DNA of 64,000 nucleotides from Karalla daura (lineage: Eukaryota; Chordata; Actinopteri; Chaetodontiformes; Leiognathidae): contig CM055188.1 of assembly GCA_029224185.1 (NCBI GenBank), forward strand, positions 24,075,497-24,139,496, read 5' to 3'. How positions within the stretch are numbered: the first letter of the stretch is position 1; every line of letters starts with the position of its first letter. A program made the translations under genes and the position numbers. The notes beneath the pieces are model-generated. The model ran no database searches, was not told the origin of the DNA, and saw only the letters and a program-made list of their open reading frames with translations. This document shows, one piece after another, positions 12,845 through 56,828 of this stretch.

Positions 12845-13830
12845 ACTTATCTCATCTCATCTTTTGAAGCTTATCCAGATCCAGGTCGTGGGAGCAGCAG
12901 TTTGAGCAGGGTAGACCAGACACTCTTCTCCCAGCTACTTCCACCAACTCATCTGGGGGGATCCAAAAGCATTCCCTGGCCAGCTCAGAGATATATAATC
13001 TCTCCAGTAAGTCCTGGGCCTGCCTCTGGCTCTCCTCCCAGATGGACATTTGTACAAGAGGCATCCTGACCAGATGCCTGAAGCACCTCAGCTCTGGCAT
13101 CACTCTTGATACACTCTGATGTGTCTATCTCTTGCTCCATTTTCCTTCACTCCTGAACAAGCCCCTGAGATACTTGAACTCCTCCACTTGAAGGAAGGAC
13201 TCCTCTCCTTCCCAGAGTGAGCACTCCACCTTTTTTTCGGCCAAGAACCATGGCCTCACATTTAGAGGTGCTGCTTTTCACCCCAGCTGCTTCACACTCA
13301 GCTGTGTACCATTCCTGGAGGTCATCGTTCAACAAGGCCAATAGGACCACATCATCTGAAAAAAGTAGAGAGGGAATCCTAAGGCCACTGATCCTGACAC
13401 CCTCCACTTTGCTTCGCCTAGGGATTCATAAAAGTTATGAACAGAGGGAGGAACACAAGGAGCAGCCTTGGCAGAGTTCAACCACGACTGGAAACAGGTC
13501 TGACTTACTGCTTTCAATGCGAACCAGACTGACTGAGAATGGATGGCTAGTAGAAATGGGCTATCCACTCCATACTCCTAAAGCACTCCCTAAAGGATGC
13601 CTCAAGGGACACATCTGAAAGCCTTCTCCAGGTCCACAAACTACATGGGGACTCCCATGCTCCTTCCAGCACCCTCACTAGAGTATAGAGCTGGTCCAGT
13701 GTTGTGTCACCTGAGCAAAAACCACATTGTTCCTCCTGGATCTGAGGTTTAACTAATAGTTGGACTCTCGTCTTCAGTATCCTGTTACAGACTTTCCAAG
13801 GGTGGCTGAGATGCTGACATATTGGCTGCC
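12845..13830 (-). mobile_element. Decayed non-LTR retrotransposon (LINE), reverse transcriptase and 3' end
   Basis: Read on the minus strand, several frames give pieces of a LINE reverse transcriptase. A FVDLEKAF-like segment lies at about 13620-13645. The catalytic region reads SLLFSDDVVLLA at about 13345-13380, with the DD pair intact, followed by ECEAAGVKSSTSKCEAMVLGR. The C-terminal tail at 12880-13030 reads LARECFWIPPDELVEVAGR. These phrases match the L2/CR1-type LINEs common in fish. Reading frames are interrupted and middle segments are missing. The 3' end at about 12846-12865 is a short GATGA-type tandem tail. The element is inactive, and the 5' part is absent. Confidence 0.8.
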
Positions 13831-13839
13831 AAGTGTCTG

Positions 13840-14830
13840 TGGTACTTTATCTTGTTATTTCTGTGTCTTAGGTGTGATTCATGATGGAGCCACTTACAAA
13901 AAGAAACAATATTTGAACTCTGACTGAATTTGTTATTCAATAAAATAATTGTTTATTTATTCAGTCAGTTGGTGATCAGGCTGGTGCCTATCTCAGTTCA
14001 TAGGGAGATGGTACGGATCACTCTGATCAGGTCCATTACAGGGCGTACACTCACACACTGATTTGTGAGTCTGGGAGGATATTTTAGTCACTATCAGCCT
14101 GGACATCAGAGGGGAAACCGTGTACCTGGAGAGTGCACACACACATACGTGTTTTGTTTTAAGATCATGGCACAGTACCCTCCTTTTGGCCAAAAATTTA
14201 CTAGACAATGAAAACATGTCAGCATGGATTGTTCCATGGATTGTGGTGCTGAACAGACCCACTGAAAAAAATGCAAAATTTTACAATTTAAATAATAATA
14301 AAAAACTGAAAAGGAAACAAACAGAATAAGGAAGATCAATAACTAGTAAAATACATAAAAGACTAAGACAAAAAACATCGTTAGCAGTTCAAGTTTGGAA
14401 TTGACAGCCAATATGAGCAAAACAGGCAATGCAAAAGCAATGAGAAATCAAATTTCAATGATCTTATTGTAGAGTCTCACATCCAACTTGGGCTGGTTTC
14501 TAAGTGACCTAAATATGGATATGCCTCATGTTATTGGCCACAAGTCATGCAAAGGATGTTGTGTTTTCTGCATCTCCCTTATCAAATCCCCAGCAGCCTC
14601 CCCCCTCCCCTAAGTCTGAAGTGCAGATAGTATTTGAGAGATGTTGCCTGGTTTTCTTCTGATGACTCTGCAGACACATTTCTGGAGCCGCTCCAGCTCA
14701 GCTCACCAATAACACTGTGAATAATGGATATTTGAGAATAATTTCACTTATACTGTTGACCCCCATGTAAGTGCAGATAAAGGCATCACAGCAGACTATG
14801 CTACATAGGATTATGATTCAGTGCATCATG
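13840..14830. other. Intergenic region between LINE relic and the docking-complex gene
   Basis: No gene is seen. The segment at about 13960-14110 resembles the dispersed fish repeat also present near 7900 and 28800. The AT-rich remainder is without recognisable structure. Confidence 0.35.
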
Positions 14831-14843
14831 CTGTACTGTGTGG

Positions 14844-14849
14844 TTTATT
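14844..14849 (-). terminator. Candidate poly(A) signal for the coiled-coil docking gene
   Basis: AATAAA on the minus strand lies about 230 bases beyond the stop codon at 15078-15080. It is the first canonical signal downstream of that stop that I noticed, and it would give a short 3' UTR. Confidence 0.45.
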
Positions 14850-15077
14850 GACTCATTTAAGGAGAAAGATGCTTTGCTGCAGTGCAGAGAAGGAGGTCTG
14901 ATCAGGTCGACTTGATAGACTGCGAGTAACAATTACAGCGTCCTACTGGGTGCTGTAATGGGCTCGGTTGCCACATGGCCTGTAACAAACACATATGTCC
15001 ACAACAGGCATTGTTGGGGTTAATCAAGAGGATCACTTGTTGCACTGTTTCAGTGTGGGGGTTAAAGATCAGGAGTT

Positions 15078-20731
<5,654 letters not shown>

Positions 20732-21350
20732 CTGAGATCACCATCTGTGACTCTAGATGGCACTATGGCAGCAGGATAGATTTGACTGTACAGAATACAG
20801 ACGTAAGGGTGGGCTCAGTGGGAGTGTTGTACACCTGAAAATAATCCAGTGATGTGGAAATATACAGCATCTATCTATCTGTCTCTGTCTGTCTGTCTGT
20901 CTGTCTGTCCATCAGTTTGTCTGTCTTTTTGGGAGACAGGGAGGCAGTGATTTTACGTGTTGGCTCACTGTCAGAATCACAAAATCTCAAGCTCAATTGA
21001 TTTCTCTTTCTGGGCTGATGCAATCCTGTGAAGTGGGTGGATAATGACTTGTTACTCACTCTTGCATAGCCTTCCATGATCAGGCACCTGAATATATTCA
21101 TGACCTTCTTCACCTCTATAACACCACGGCCTACTGTTTGTCCCACACTTTGTGGTGTGTTGTCCAGGTTTTAGTTCAACATTTCAAAATAATAAAACAA
21201 TGATTTCCATTACAATATGGAAAATACAATATGGACAAGTAAGGAAAAGAATTAGGCTATGACTCTGGGCGGTGTTTCAAAGAGACCTTTGGGAGCAGGT
21301 GCAGAGCGAGGTGGACTGTGGAGATCTTCCCCTGTGCTACATCCTGGATG

Positions 21351-21376
21351 GACTTCAGAGCAGCCGCTCTGAAGTC
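21351..21376. other. Perfect 11-bp inverted repeat (hairpin)
   Basis: GACTTCAGAGC (21351-21361) and GCTCTGAAGTC (21366-21376) are exact reverse complements separated by AGCC. The 26-base element could form a tight stem-loop in RNA or DNA. It lies between the docking-complex gene and paxillin, without an adjacent gene end that would make it a terminator. Confidence 0.7.
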
Positions 21377-21764
21377 TCTCTTCATTCTATGTGGCTGTTT
21401 CCTATCTTGACTTTGTCATTGTTTTTTGCATTTATTACTATTACTTTTATTATTATAAATATAATTTTCTACAATATAAATCACCATTACTATTAGTATT
21501 GTTATCATTATTCACTTATTTTTTCTTTGTAGCTTGTTTATATTGCCCTTCCACTTCTTTATTTGTTATTGTTACATATTGTTTATAATCCCTTTACTGC
21601 ACTATTATTGGAATTATTAGCATTATTTTATCTCTCTGTGGGCTCTTGTATTTTGTGTATGCGAATTGTGTACTGTGCACTGTTGTAATGTGAATGTGGT
21701 GTTCTTTTGTATAATTTTGGCTGCTGTATAGAATGATGATAAGTTTCTCCAGATTGATTTACTA

Positions 21765-21796
21765 TTATTATTATCATCATTATTATTATTATTAAA
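21765..21796. repeat. (ATT)n-rich microsatellite
   Basis: A short imperfect run of ATT/ATC triplets just upstream of the paxillin CpG-rich promoter region. Confidence 0.85.
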
Positions 21797-21829
21797 ACAA
21801 GTCTAAACGGATCCCATTTCAGTAACTCC

Positions 21830-22146
21830 TCTATGAGTCGCGATGCAGTACCGCTCTGTGTCGCCTGGTGTCGCTGTCCCCTATCGCGCAGGCGCCGCTG
21901 GGCAGGCAGGGGGCTGGATGTGTGGACCGCTGAGACTCCAGGGGGGCAGCGGGCGATGTGTGTTCCTCTGAGTGTGTTCGGGGATCGTCGGGCGGCAGGG
22001 GAACTTGAAAACTTCACCGCTCTCAGCGACGGACATTCGTGAAGCAGAGGGAGCCGAATCGGCTGCTTTTACAGTCCCGCTGTGACCGACCCAGAGGCAG
22101 AGGACCGGTCCGGTTCTCAGCATTGGCACGATTTCCGGCCAACAAC
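21830..22146 (+). promoter_or_regulatory. pxn: Paxillin CpG-rich promoter and 5' UTR
   Basis: Base composition changes sharply from AT-rich to GC- and CpG-rich at about 21830, the usual mark of a broadly expressed vertebrate promoter. No TATA box is seen. The region runs into the initiator ATG at 22147, whose context (aacaacATGG) is favourable. The docking-complex gene diverges upstream, so the island might serve both, but I could not locate that gene's first exon. Confidence 0.6.
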
Positions 22147-49166
<27,020 letters not shown>

Positions 49167-49954
49167 AGCGTTTGTCTATGAATGTGTGCGTACATGCGTC
49201 TACATGTTTCTTTACATGTCCGAATGCACGTGCACGCATATGTACAGCATGTTAAAGTCAGTGAAGTGTTTCTTGAGACTGAGGGCGTTGATGCGCTGGT
49301 GGGTAACATCATTAAGGGTGAGAGATGTCTGACTGTTAATGACCTTTGACACTGAAGGGACTTCCCTGGCTGTCCAACCTCTCAGGCTTGGCATTTCACA
49401 CTGTTGCTTAAGACAATTTTAACAGAGCCCAAAGAGATTTTTATGTTTTATTCCTGTGTGTAGCAAAGACAATTAGTTAATTCTCCCTTGTGCGTGTGTA
49501 CATAAATGAGCATATGAGGGACAATTTAAGAGCCCTGATTTGTAAATGTCTTTATTTCCCCTAATGCAGGGCAAGACCCTGCACCCTATGGTGGTTTTAT
49601 GCAAACATGAGACAGCTGCTTGATTGCATGGACCACGCAGAGTTGACTTAAGCAGTTTTAAAACGTTTTCTGTTGAGTGTTGAATACCTAGTGCTTGGCC
49701 AATGAGTGTTGGAATAATCTATGAAAAGATGTATTTTTCTAGCTTTGGAAACTATTGTGGTGCCATTTAAACTAACCATGAAAACTGCATATGTACACGA
49801 TCACACTCGCACACACTTTCCTCCTCACTTCTTGAAATACCAGTTCTAAACTCTTTGCACACTCTCGCCACAGATCTCTTGATGAGACCGTCTTAAGGTG
49901 CATTTTACAGCTGTCAGCCAGATATTACTGGTCCTTATTTTTCTACTGTTTTCC

Positions 49955-51485
49955 AATAAAAATGAACATTAATGTTTGTCTTCACATTCATGTTCTTGTA
50001 ACGTTAAACATAATGGAATCATCATATAGATTTTTTTTTTCCTGTACCTACTTGGAACTGTTTTTACTATATACTGCAAAGTGTGCATTGTGTCACAACA
50101 ATGTTCAAATGAAATTGAAAGGTTGTGACATGACTAAAAACTGGTCAATAAGGATAATATACATATTACAGTTATTGGTATTGAATTTGTGCAATGTGAA
50201 ATGAGCCAAAACCAAGGTGATAGTCTTTACTTCAGTAAAAGATTCTGCAGTTGAGAATAAATAATGCTTCACCTCAGCATTTTTCCATATTTTACTACTT
50301 CTCCTGTTGTAACTTCATCACCATATTAAAATCCATTCATAAAGCTATTTCACAGTTTAAAACGTGTGCATTTGTATTAGATGCATGCTTTCTTAGATCT
50401 GGAGTTTTTGTCAGCACTAGCTGCCAGTTGTTACAATCACAATCTAAATTTCTATACCAGTAATGTGCTCGACTTTAGGACAGAGCTGTGTTCTGTCACT
50501 GTTTTGATGAAAATATATATATTTTTGAGCTGTTTGGGCTCACACACTGATTTGCACAGAGCTGGCTCTATTGGCATGCAAGCTAACAAAAGATTACCAT
50601 GTTCTCACACCATATGTACCAGCTTGGATTGCAGTGTGTCAGAAAACGCAGCCCTCGTTATTTTTACTGAGTCATAAACTGTGATCCTGCTGCCTGAGTT
50701 GATATCAGCATTTGGTTCACTGTTGGGAGTTCAATGTCAGTGTCCGCTGGTCAAGAATCAGAATACAATGCGAAGCCTTTTGCAAGATCTATGGAATGGC
50801 TTGTTTCATCTGAACTTTCTTTGTAGCTCTCTGTAGCCACGTTTTTTTTCTTTTTCTTTTTTTTTTTTACAATAATGCTTGTTTTTTCTTTTGTTAATAG
50901 ATAAGGAGTGTGAGGAGTGTCTACACAATATCCACATTACGATTCTTTTACTATGAGAAATGTTTGCTTTTGTGCCAAAAGTGTCAATGCAATAAGGTCT
51001 TATACACTGTGGAGTTGTCAGCCTTTCCTGTGATTTGACTCCTCCTGGGCTGAACTCTGGGAGAGGCTTCTTCTGCTGTGGATGCATCTTGACGCATAAT
51101 ACCCTAACGTTTACACTGTCTTTGACAAGCCAAGGGGAAACCTTCTGCTCTGGGTCATTCTGCAGACAGTTTGGTGTACACTTGTAGCTGACTCACATGT
51201 ACAGAAAGCAGCACGGAAGATTAGCAGGAATTGTGATTTAATTTTGCCCCATGTATGTTTATCTGCTTTTAGTTTTGCTTCTGTCAAAGAATTAATGGAA
51301 ACGAAATCAAATCATTTTATTATTAATGCGAGAAAGTGAACTTTGCTTTGTAAATGGAGACATTAATGTGATCTTCAACCATCTGAATTTTCTCATGAGC
51401 TTTGACTTTTATTAGCTCTCTGGGTGGGGTGTTAACCTGTGTGGGTCCTCATTACTGACTGATTATAATAACTGCTGCAAATAAA
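49955..51485 (+). terminator. pxn: Candidate paxillin poly(A) signals
   Basis: AATAAA occurs at 49955-49960, again near 50257 and at 51480-51485, all downstream of the stop at 49164-49166. The region between has no other gene, so paxillin may have alternative 3' UTRs of about 0.8 and 2.3 kb. The real sites need transcript ends. Confidence 0.5.
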
Positions 51486-51499
51486 AGAAGTACTTGATT

Positions 51500-52700
51500 T
51501 CTGGCATAAATCTTCTGAGAAAGTGGTTTTGTTTCTCTCCATCCATGTCTTCAGAATTACATTAGATCTTAAGCTATTGCACACATTAATGAAAGCAGGA
51601 AAGACAGAAGTAAAAAGTTTGTTTATTTTAGGAAATGCTACATTTATGTGAGTATGATTTAGGGCTTGAAGAAACTGGTTATTTTTCTTAACTAACTGAT
51701 TTGTTCACATTATCTTGAAAGTGGATATTAAAAGTTGCAGATACTCAAACTAGCATGGCAGTGGGAAACACTGTGTGGATTAGTGTTGTGGATATTGCTA
51801 TGTTTCAAAATTAAATGATATTGATCCCAACACAGCGATCATACAATTTAATACATTTTCCAAACACGGCCATACAATTAAATGTTTCTCCGAGAGGTTT
51901 CTATCTTAATACTAAAGTTTAAGGTACCAAGTTTTTCAGGAAGCTCTGAGAAGCTGGGAGGGCCATCAAGTATGTCCATGTATTCAAGTTAAGGTAGGTG
52001 ATAAGGGTCTAAAAAAAAAAAGTCTTCTGGAACATCCTCAAGAAAAAAGTTTTGAGACTTCTGAGCTTGGCAATACGAGCTTTGTGGGCTCCTGAAGGTA
52101 TGAGCCACAAGTCTATATAAAGGAGCAGGCGGTTTGTTACCTGCACAGCCACATCAGTTGTTTGTGGATAGTCCTGCAACAGACACTTAGGCTGGCTGAG
52201 TGTTAATGGAGTTCCTTCAGCCATGCTTAGCTATCTATGCATCCAGATGATACGTAGGTAACTGTCAACTTTCTGGGGCCCCTAGAACTCTCTGACAGTA
52301 CAGAATACCTCATAATATCTCAAGCACGGGTGAGCTGAATGCTAAGCTCTGGGCAACTTAATGAGATCGAAACATCTTCAGGTGGTCCGGACTGTGAATG
52401 ACACAGTGGTGCATCACCATTGTGTTGGGATGGGGGAGGGGATGCCTCCAGTCCCTCACCTCCATGCTAACCCCTACTAGGGCTCTTCCGCCGTGGAGCA
52501 TGGTCCAGACCTGATTGCTATACTTGAAACTTTTGTCAAAAGAAAGGATGATCAGTCCAGTTTCTGGCAGCGACCCCGAGGGTTGACTTTGTGTATCATC
52601 GCGACAGAATCTTCGATATCACATTAAACATCATTTAGTAAAACCTCATATTATATAGATTTTTAATCCTAAATCTTACGCATGCAGTTCATATTCTACG
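51500..52700. other. Intergenic region between paxillin and rplp0
   Basis: No exon, RNA gene or mobile element is recognised. The piece at 52010-52225 is open on the minus strand for 71 codons without a known motif. Confidence 0.4.
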
Positions 52701-52764
52701 TTGACTACCGCTGTCGTCTTATTGGCTAACGTAAACGGCGCAGATGTTTGGCGGAGCTTTCTAT

Positions 52765-53180
52765 CCAATGGGCTTTAAGTGACGTCACTGAGATTCTGTG
52801 ATTGGTCCTTATTTGTCTTATAACCTCCCTACGCCCTCTCGCTTCCTCTTTCTTTCACGCGTCCCTCGTGTGTTCGGTAAGAATCTAAACAGCTCCTTCT
52901 TACGACCTACAAAACAAAGTTTGTGTTGTGATATTAGTTTTTTTGGAGGTGTTGGTGTCCTTAGTTAAGTACTCCTTTATATGTGGTAGTAGTTTGTGTT
53001 GTATAGACGTTGTTAGTGTATCGTAAAGACGGTGCGGCCTACATGTTAGCTGTTAGCTTGCTATTAGCATGATTATGTTGGATGAAGGCCGCATGTGAAA
53101 GCCACTCTGTAAGTGGTTGTATGAGGTCTGTTCGCTTCAAAGTGGGGCTTTGTTAATTTATTTTCATCCTGCCCACGTAG
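52765..53180 (+). promoter_or_regulatory. rplp0: rplp0 promoter, TOP-type start and non-coding exon 1
   Basis: A CCAAT box (atCCAATgg, about 52764-52772), a perfect cAMP-response element TGACGTCA (52780-52787) and an inverted CCAAT (ATTGG, 52801-52805) precede a TTATAAC box at about 52818-52824. The likely start lies in the pyrimidine tract CTTCCTCTTTCTTTC (52842-52856), a terminal oligopyrimidine element as expected for a translationally controlled ribosomal protein gene. Exon 1 is non-coding and ends at a gtaaga donor (52877); intron 1 ends at 53180. Confidence 0.75.
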
Positions 53181-53230
53181 GTATCTGTCTTTAAACCAGC
53201 TTCTTAGCGATCCTTGGAAGCACTGCAAAG

Positions 53231-55633
53231 ATGCCCAGGGAAGACAGGGCCACGTGGAAGTCCAACTATTTTATGAAAATCATCGTAAGAGACTTAATCT
53301 TCACATATTTCCGCTGTTTAGTGTGTCCTGCATTGTATCGCGACTAACGTTTTGCTTCTCATTTCGTAGCAACTTTTGGATGACTATCCAAAATGCTTCA
53401 TTGTGGGCGCAGACAATGTCGGCTCCAAGCAGATGCAGACCATCCGTCTGTCTCTGCGGGAGAAGGCTGTTGTCCTGATGGGTAAAAACACCATGATGCG
53501 CAAAGCTATTCGTGGCCACCTGGAGAACAATCCTGCCCTGGAGAAGTAAGTTCCCCTAGCATGATATATCAATGTAACAGACTGTCAGAGGGAGTCATTG
53601 AGTGTCTCTTGTTCCCTGCAGTTTCTGAAACTCAAAGTTGTTGAAGAGCTCATTGTTTTACATCAAAAGTTTAAGGTTGAAACATTAAGGTGAGGATGTG
53701 TGACATGGAAATGATCATATCCATGGGTCAACGCTTTTGTCAAATGTGTTTTTTCAGAGCTCATTTATGTTTCATGTTTGGTTGCATATAATAGTACAGT
53801 GAGACATTATACATAATTGGGGTGTTAAGTATTCACTTTCTGGATGGCATGTTATCAAAGGTTAATTCAGTACAGGGCCACAGTAGTTGATCAAATGTGA
53901 CAATGTTATCTACTTGTGACATATACGATAAGCTTGTACTGTTGAAATTGTATAGCATCTTAAAGACATGCAGGATAAGTTACAATGCGGCTTTGTGCGG
54001 TGCTGCTTTGTCGTTCCCCCTGCAAACAGTAACCTGTCTCCAGCTATCCCTGTCTGTCTACTTCCCACGACAACCAGGGACGCACGGTCTCAGACATCTA
54101 TAAAAGAAATATGTTTGGATGACTCGATGTAAAAGTCTGTCCAAGCTATTGAAAATATCCAGCCAGTTACGTGCCTAATGTTAGTTTTCCATTTTTCTAG
54201 GCTCCTGCCCCACATTAAAGGAAATGTGGGTTTTGTCTTCACCAAGGAGGATCTGGTTGAGGTCAGGGACATGCTTCTGGCCAACAAGGTAAGGGTTCAT
54301 AATGAGAGACTTTTAGCTGTTTAGCTTTTGACTACCTATGTGCAGGATAAGTTACAATGCAGCTCTGTGCAGTGCTGCTTTGTCGTTCCCCCTGCAAACA
54401 TTAACCTGTTTCCTCGCTATACCTGTCATGTCACCTCTCTTGACTGCCAGGGACGTAAGGTTTCAGACATTGTGTCACAACTCGGTACCGTTTGATCTTG
54501 CGCTGTTTCTAGCTTATTTCTAGCAAACTGAAGTGTTTCTTGTTGTTAACCTCAGGTGCCTGCAGCTGCTCGTGCTGGAGCCATTGCCCCCTGTGATGTG
54601 ACTGTGCCTGCACAGAACACAGGTCTGGGTCCCGAGAAGACCTCTTTCTTCCAGGCTCTGGGTATCACCACCAAGATCTCCAGAGGAACCATTGAAATCT
54701 TGGTGAGTCTCAGTGCCTCTTAGCTGGGATTTCCAAGATGTCGGAATGTATTGATGATGTATCGAGTTCAGTGATGATCTGAACATTATCCCTCTTCCTA
54801 CAGAGTGACGTCAATCTGATCAAGACTGGTGACAAGGTCGGTGCCAGCGAGGCCACGCTGCTCAACATGCTGAACATCTCTCCCTTCTCCTACGGACTCA
54901 TCATCCAGCAGGTCTATGACAATGGCAGTGTTTACAGCCCTGAGGTGCTTGACATCACTGAGGCTTCTCTGCATGCCAGATTCCTGGAGGTAAGTTGCAG
55001 CTGCTAATGCTGGAAAATCTTGGAGGTACACAATTGTTGCACCAAAATGTCTCATAAAACAAAATTGTTTTTTTTAAGGGTGTGAGGAACATCGCTAGCG
55101 TATGTCTGGAGATTGGTTACCCAACTTTGGCATCTGTGCCCCACTCCATCATCAATGGCTACAAGAGAGTCCTGGCTGTCGCTGTGGAAACGGACTACTC
55201 CTTCCCCCTGGCTGATAAGGTATATTTACCCCCTTTGCTTAACTTGTGTATGCTGAAGGCACTAGAATGCCTCTGTCAGCAATTTTTGTGCAGGATAAGT
55301 TACAATGCGGCTTTGTGCGGTGCTGCTTTGTCGTTCCCCCTGCAAACAGTAACCTGTCTCCAGCTATCCCTGTCTGTCTACTTCCCACGACAACCAGGGA
55401 CGCACGGTCTCAGACATGTATAAGAGTGTCTTCAGGGAGCAGTGTTTCTCAATCAAAATGTCTTTATTTATTCGCAGGTCAAGGCCTTCCTGGCTGACCC
55501 ATCAGCTTTTGCTGCTGTCGCAGCACCTGCGGCAGCTGCTGAATCCGCTGCAGCCCCAGCTGCTGCCAAGGAGGAGGCTAAGGAGGAGTCTGAAGAATCA
55601 GACGACGACATGGGCTTCGGTCTGTTCGACTAA
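53231..55633 (+). CDS. rplp0: 60S acidic ribosomal protein P0 (uL10)
   Basis: Seven coding exons join in frame: 53231-53284, 53370-53545, 54201-54288, 54556-54702, 54804-54989, 55079-55219 and 55478-55633. They encode 315 residues; the human protein has 317. The N-terminus MPREDRATWKSNYFMKII and the segment LMGKNTMMRKAIRGHLE are diagnostic. The end ESDDDMGFGLFD is the conserved stalk peptide that contacts elongation factors. P0 anchors the P1/P2 dimers to the large subunit to form the GTPase-activating stalk. The Ala-rich hinge before the acidic tail is present. In human the gene also lies next to PXN. Three introns carry copies of one H/ACA-type snoRNA. Two AATAAA signals follow (55632-55637, overlapping the stop, and 55662-55667). 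Confidence 0.97.
53969..54099 (+). ncRNA. H/ACA snoRNA candidate, copy A (rplp0 intron)
   Basis: A 131-base unit lies in the intron 53546-54200. It starts TGCAGG, which pairs with CCTGCA just before the hinge, closing a 5' hairpin; an inner stem GCGGC/GCTGC is also present. The hinge contains ACAGTA, which fits the H box AnAnnA. A 3' hairpin can form around CCCTG/CAGGG. The unit ends with ACA three bases from its 3' end. Location in a ribosomal protein intron is typical for snoRNA. It should guide pseudouridylation of rRNA or snRNA; the target and vertebrate family were not identified. Confidence 0.75.
54341..54472 (+). ncRNA. H/ACA snoRNA candidate, copy B (rplp0 intron)
   Basis: This diverged copy of the unit lies in the intron 54289-54555. 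The outer stem TGCAGG/CCTGCA is unchanged. The inner stem reads GCAGC/GCTGC, where copy A has GCGGC: a G-U pair became A-U, so pairing is kept. The hinge box is ACATTA, still AnAnnA, and ACA stands three bases from the end. The 3' hairpin has diverged more in its loop, which suggests the 5' half and the terminal boxes are under stronger constraint. Confidence 0.72.
55289..55419 (+). ncRNA. H/ACA snoRNA candidate, copy C (rplp0 intron)
   Basis: This copy lies in the intron 55220-55477 and is identical by eye to copy A from TGCAGG through the terminal ACA and one base more. The flanking intron sequence differs, so duplication or gene conversion was limited to the RNA unit. All three copies are on the host-gene strand, as required for release from spliced introns. 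Confidence 0.75.
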
Positions 55634-55679
55634 TAAAAATACAGCGAACAGAAACAAGAAAAATAAAAGCCTAGAAGCC

Positions 55680-56790
55680 AATGCATTGTGTGGGTTGTCT
55701 TGTTTTAAAGCATCGGCTTTACATTGCTGCTTATGAATCACGTATGAATCCTGAAGGTTGCAGCATCACTGGATTTTATAAAGTCCTGCAAAAGGACTGT
55801 TCCATCGGGCATCAGGTACCTTTGACACTATGTTGACATGAAATGTAGAGCCCCATCGGCTATGTTGCTACACGAAAAATTCTGGCGTTGCATGAACATA
55901 AGTATTCAAAACATGGAGTTCAGCTAGTTTGGAGATCAACAGATGGCTGTCATTTGAGGATGAAAGGAGAATAATGTACATGCTGGCTGTATGACGCTTG
56001 TCTGCATATCTAAGAAATTGTTTATTCCAGACATGGAGTGAAATGATGTACAATGATTTTAAAAAGCTGACTGGAGTTTCCTTAAAACAGGCTGCTCTGC
56101 CAACATGATCTTAAATCCATGAAATGGACAATCGGTTCCAGAAAGACCTGGCAACAAAAACAAAACTACCATTCAAACAAGTTGAACCACTCCAGGGTGA
56201 TCAAATGTCGCAAGTTGCGAGTCCTGTAAAAAGACACCTGTGTGAGGTTTAGATATCAACAAGAAAGCGCTGCAAAGTCCTGTTCCCGAAGAAACGACGT
56301 GCTGAGGAGTGTGTGTGCATGTATATACATATATGTATTTACAATTCTGTGATAGCTAGAACCATTGTTGGAACACGGTCTATGGTTGGAACAAGTGTTA
56401 CGGACTTCCTCTTGGGCGTGTCACCTTCAAAATAAACTTCAGCCGTGGAATCATACAGATTTTTATTTGCATACTTACTTATTTTCTATACCTAAATGAT
56501 CCCATTGGAGAAAAACTAAATTCTTGAACTAACTTAATTCTTTGTCATACAATGAAAGTGTTTCATATCTAGCTGTCAATGACAGTAGCCAGAGTTTTTC
56601 AATAGGGTGGACTTTTGCGAAGTAGGGTGGACCATTACTATTATAATAGAACTTTAACTGAACAAAACAGAAAAGCCTAGGTGCGTGTTAAGGAGTGTCG
56701 CTTGACTTTATTATTATTATTATTATTATTATGACTCTGGTATAGGCAGTCGTCACACATTAGACGATTAGAGGCAAACAACAACATGGT
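55680..56790. other. Intergenic region downstream of rplp0
   Basis: No gene recognised. An (ATT)n microsatellite of about 27 bases lies at about 56708-56733. The rest is AT-rich single-copy-looking sequence. Confidence 0.4.
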
Positions 56791-56811
56791 ACAATCGTAA
56801 ATATAGTATAC

Positions 56812-56817
56812 TTTATT
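56812..56817 (-). terminator. Poly(A) signal of the minus-strand microprotein gene
   Basis: AATAAA on the minus strand, 12 bases beyond the stop codon at 56829-56831. The very short 3' UTR and exact strand match support the small gene just upstream. Confidence 0.55.
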
Positions 56818-56828
56818 AATGTCACAAG

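Noticed and set aside
54760..54785. TGATGA...CTGA pattern in an rplp0 intron, as in box C/D snoRNA
   Set aside because: The C-like and D-like boxes are too close together and lack a flanking terminal stem.
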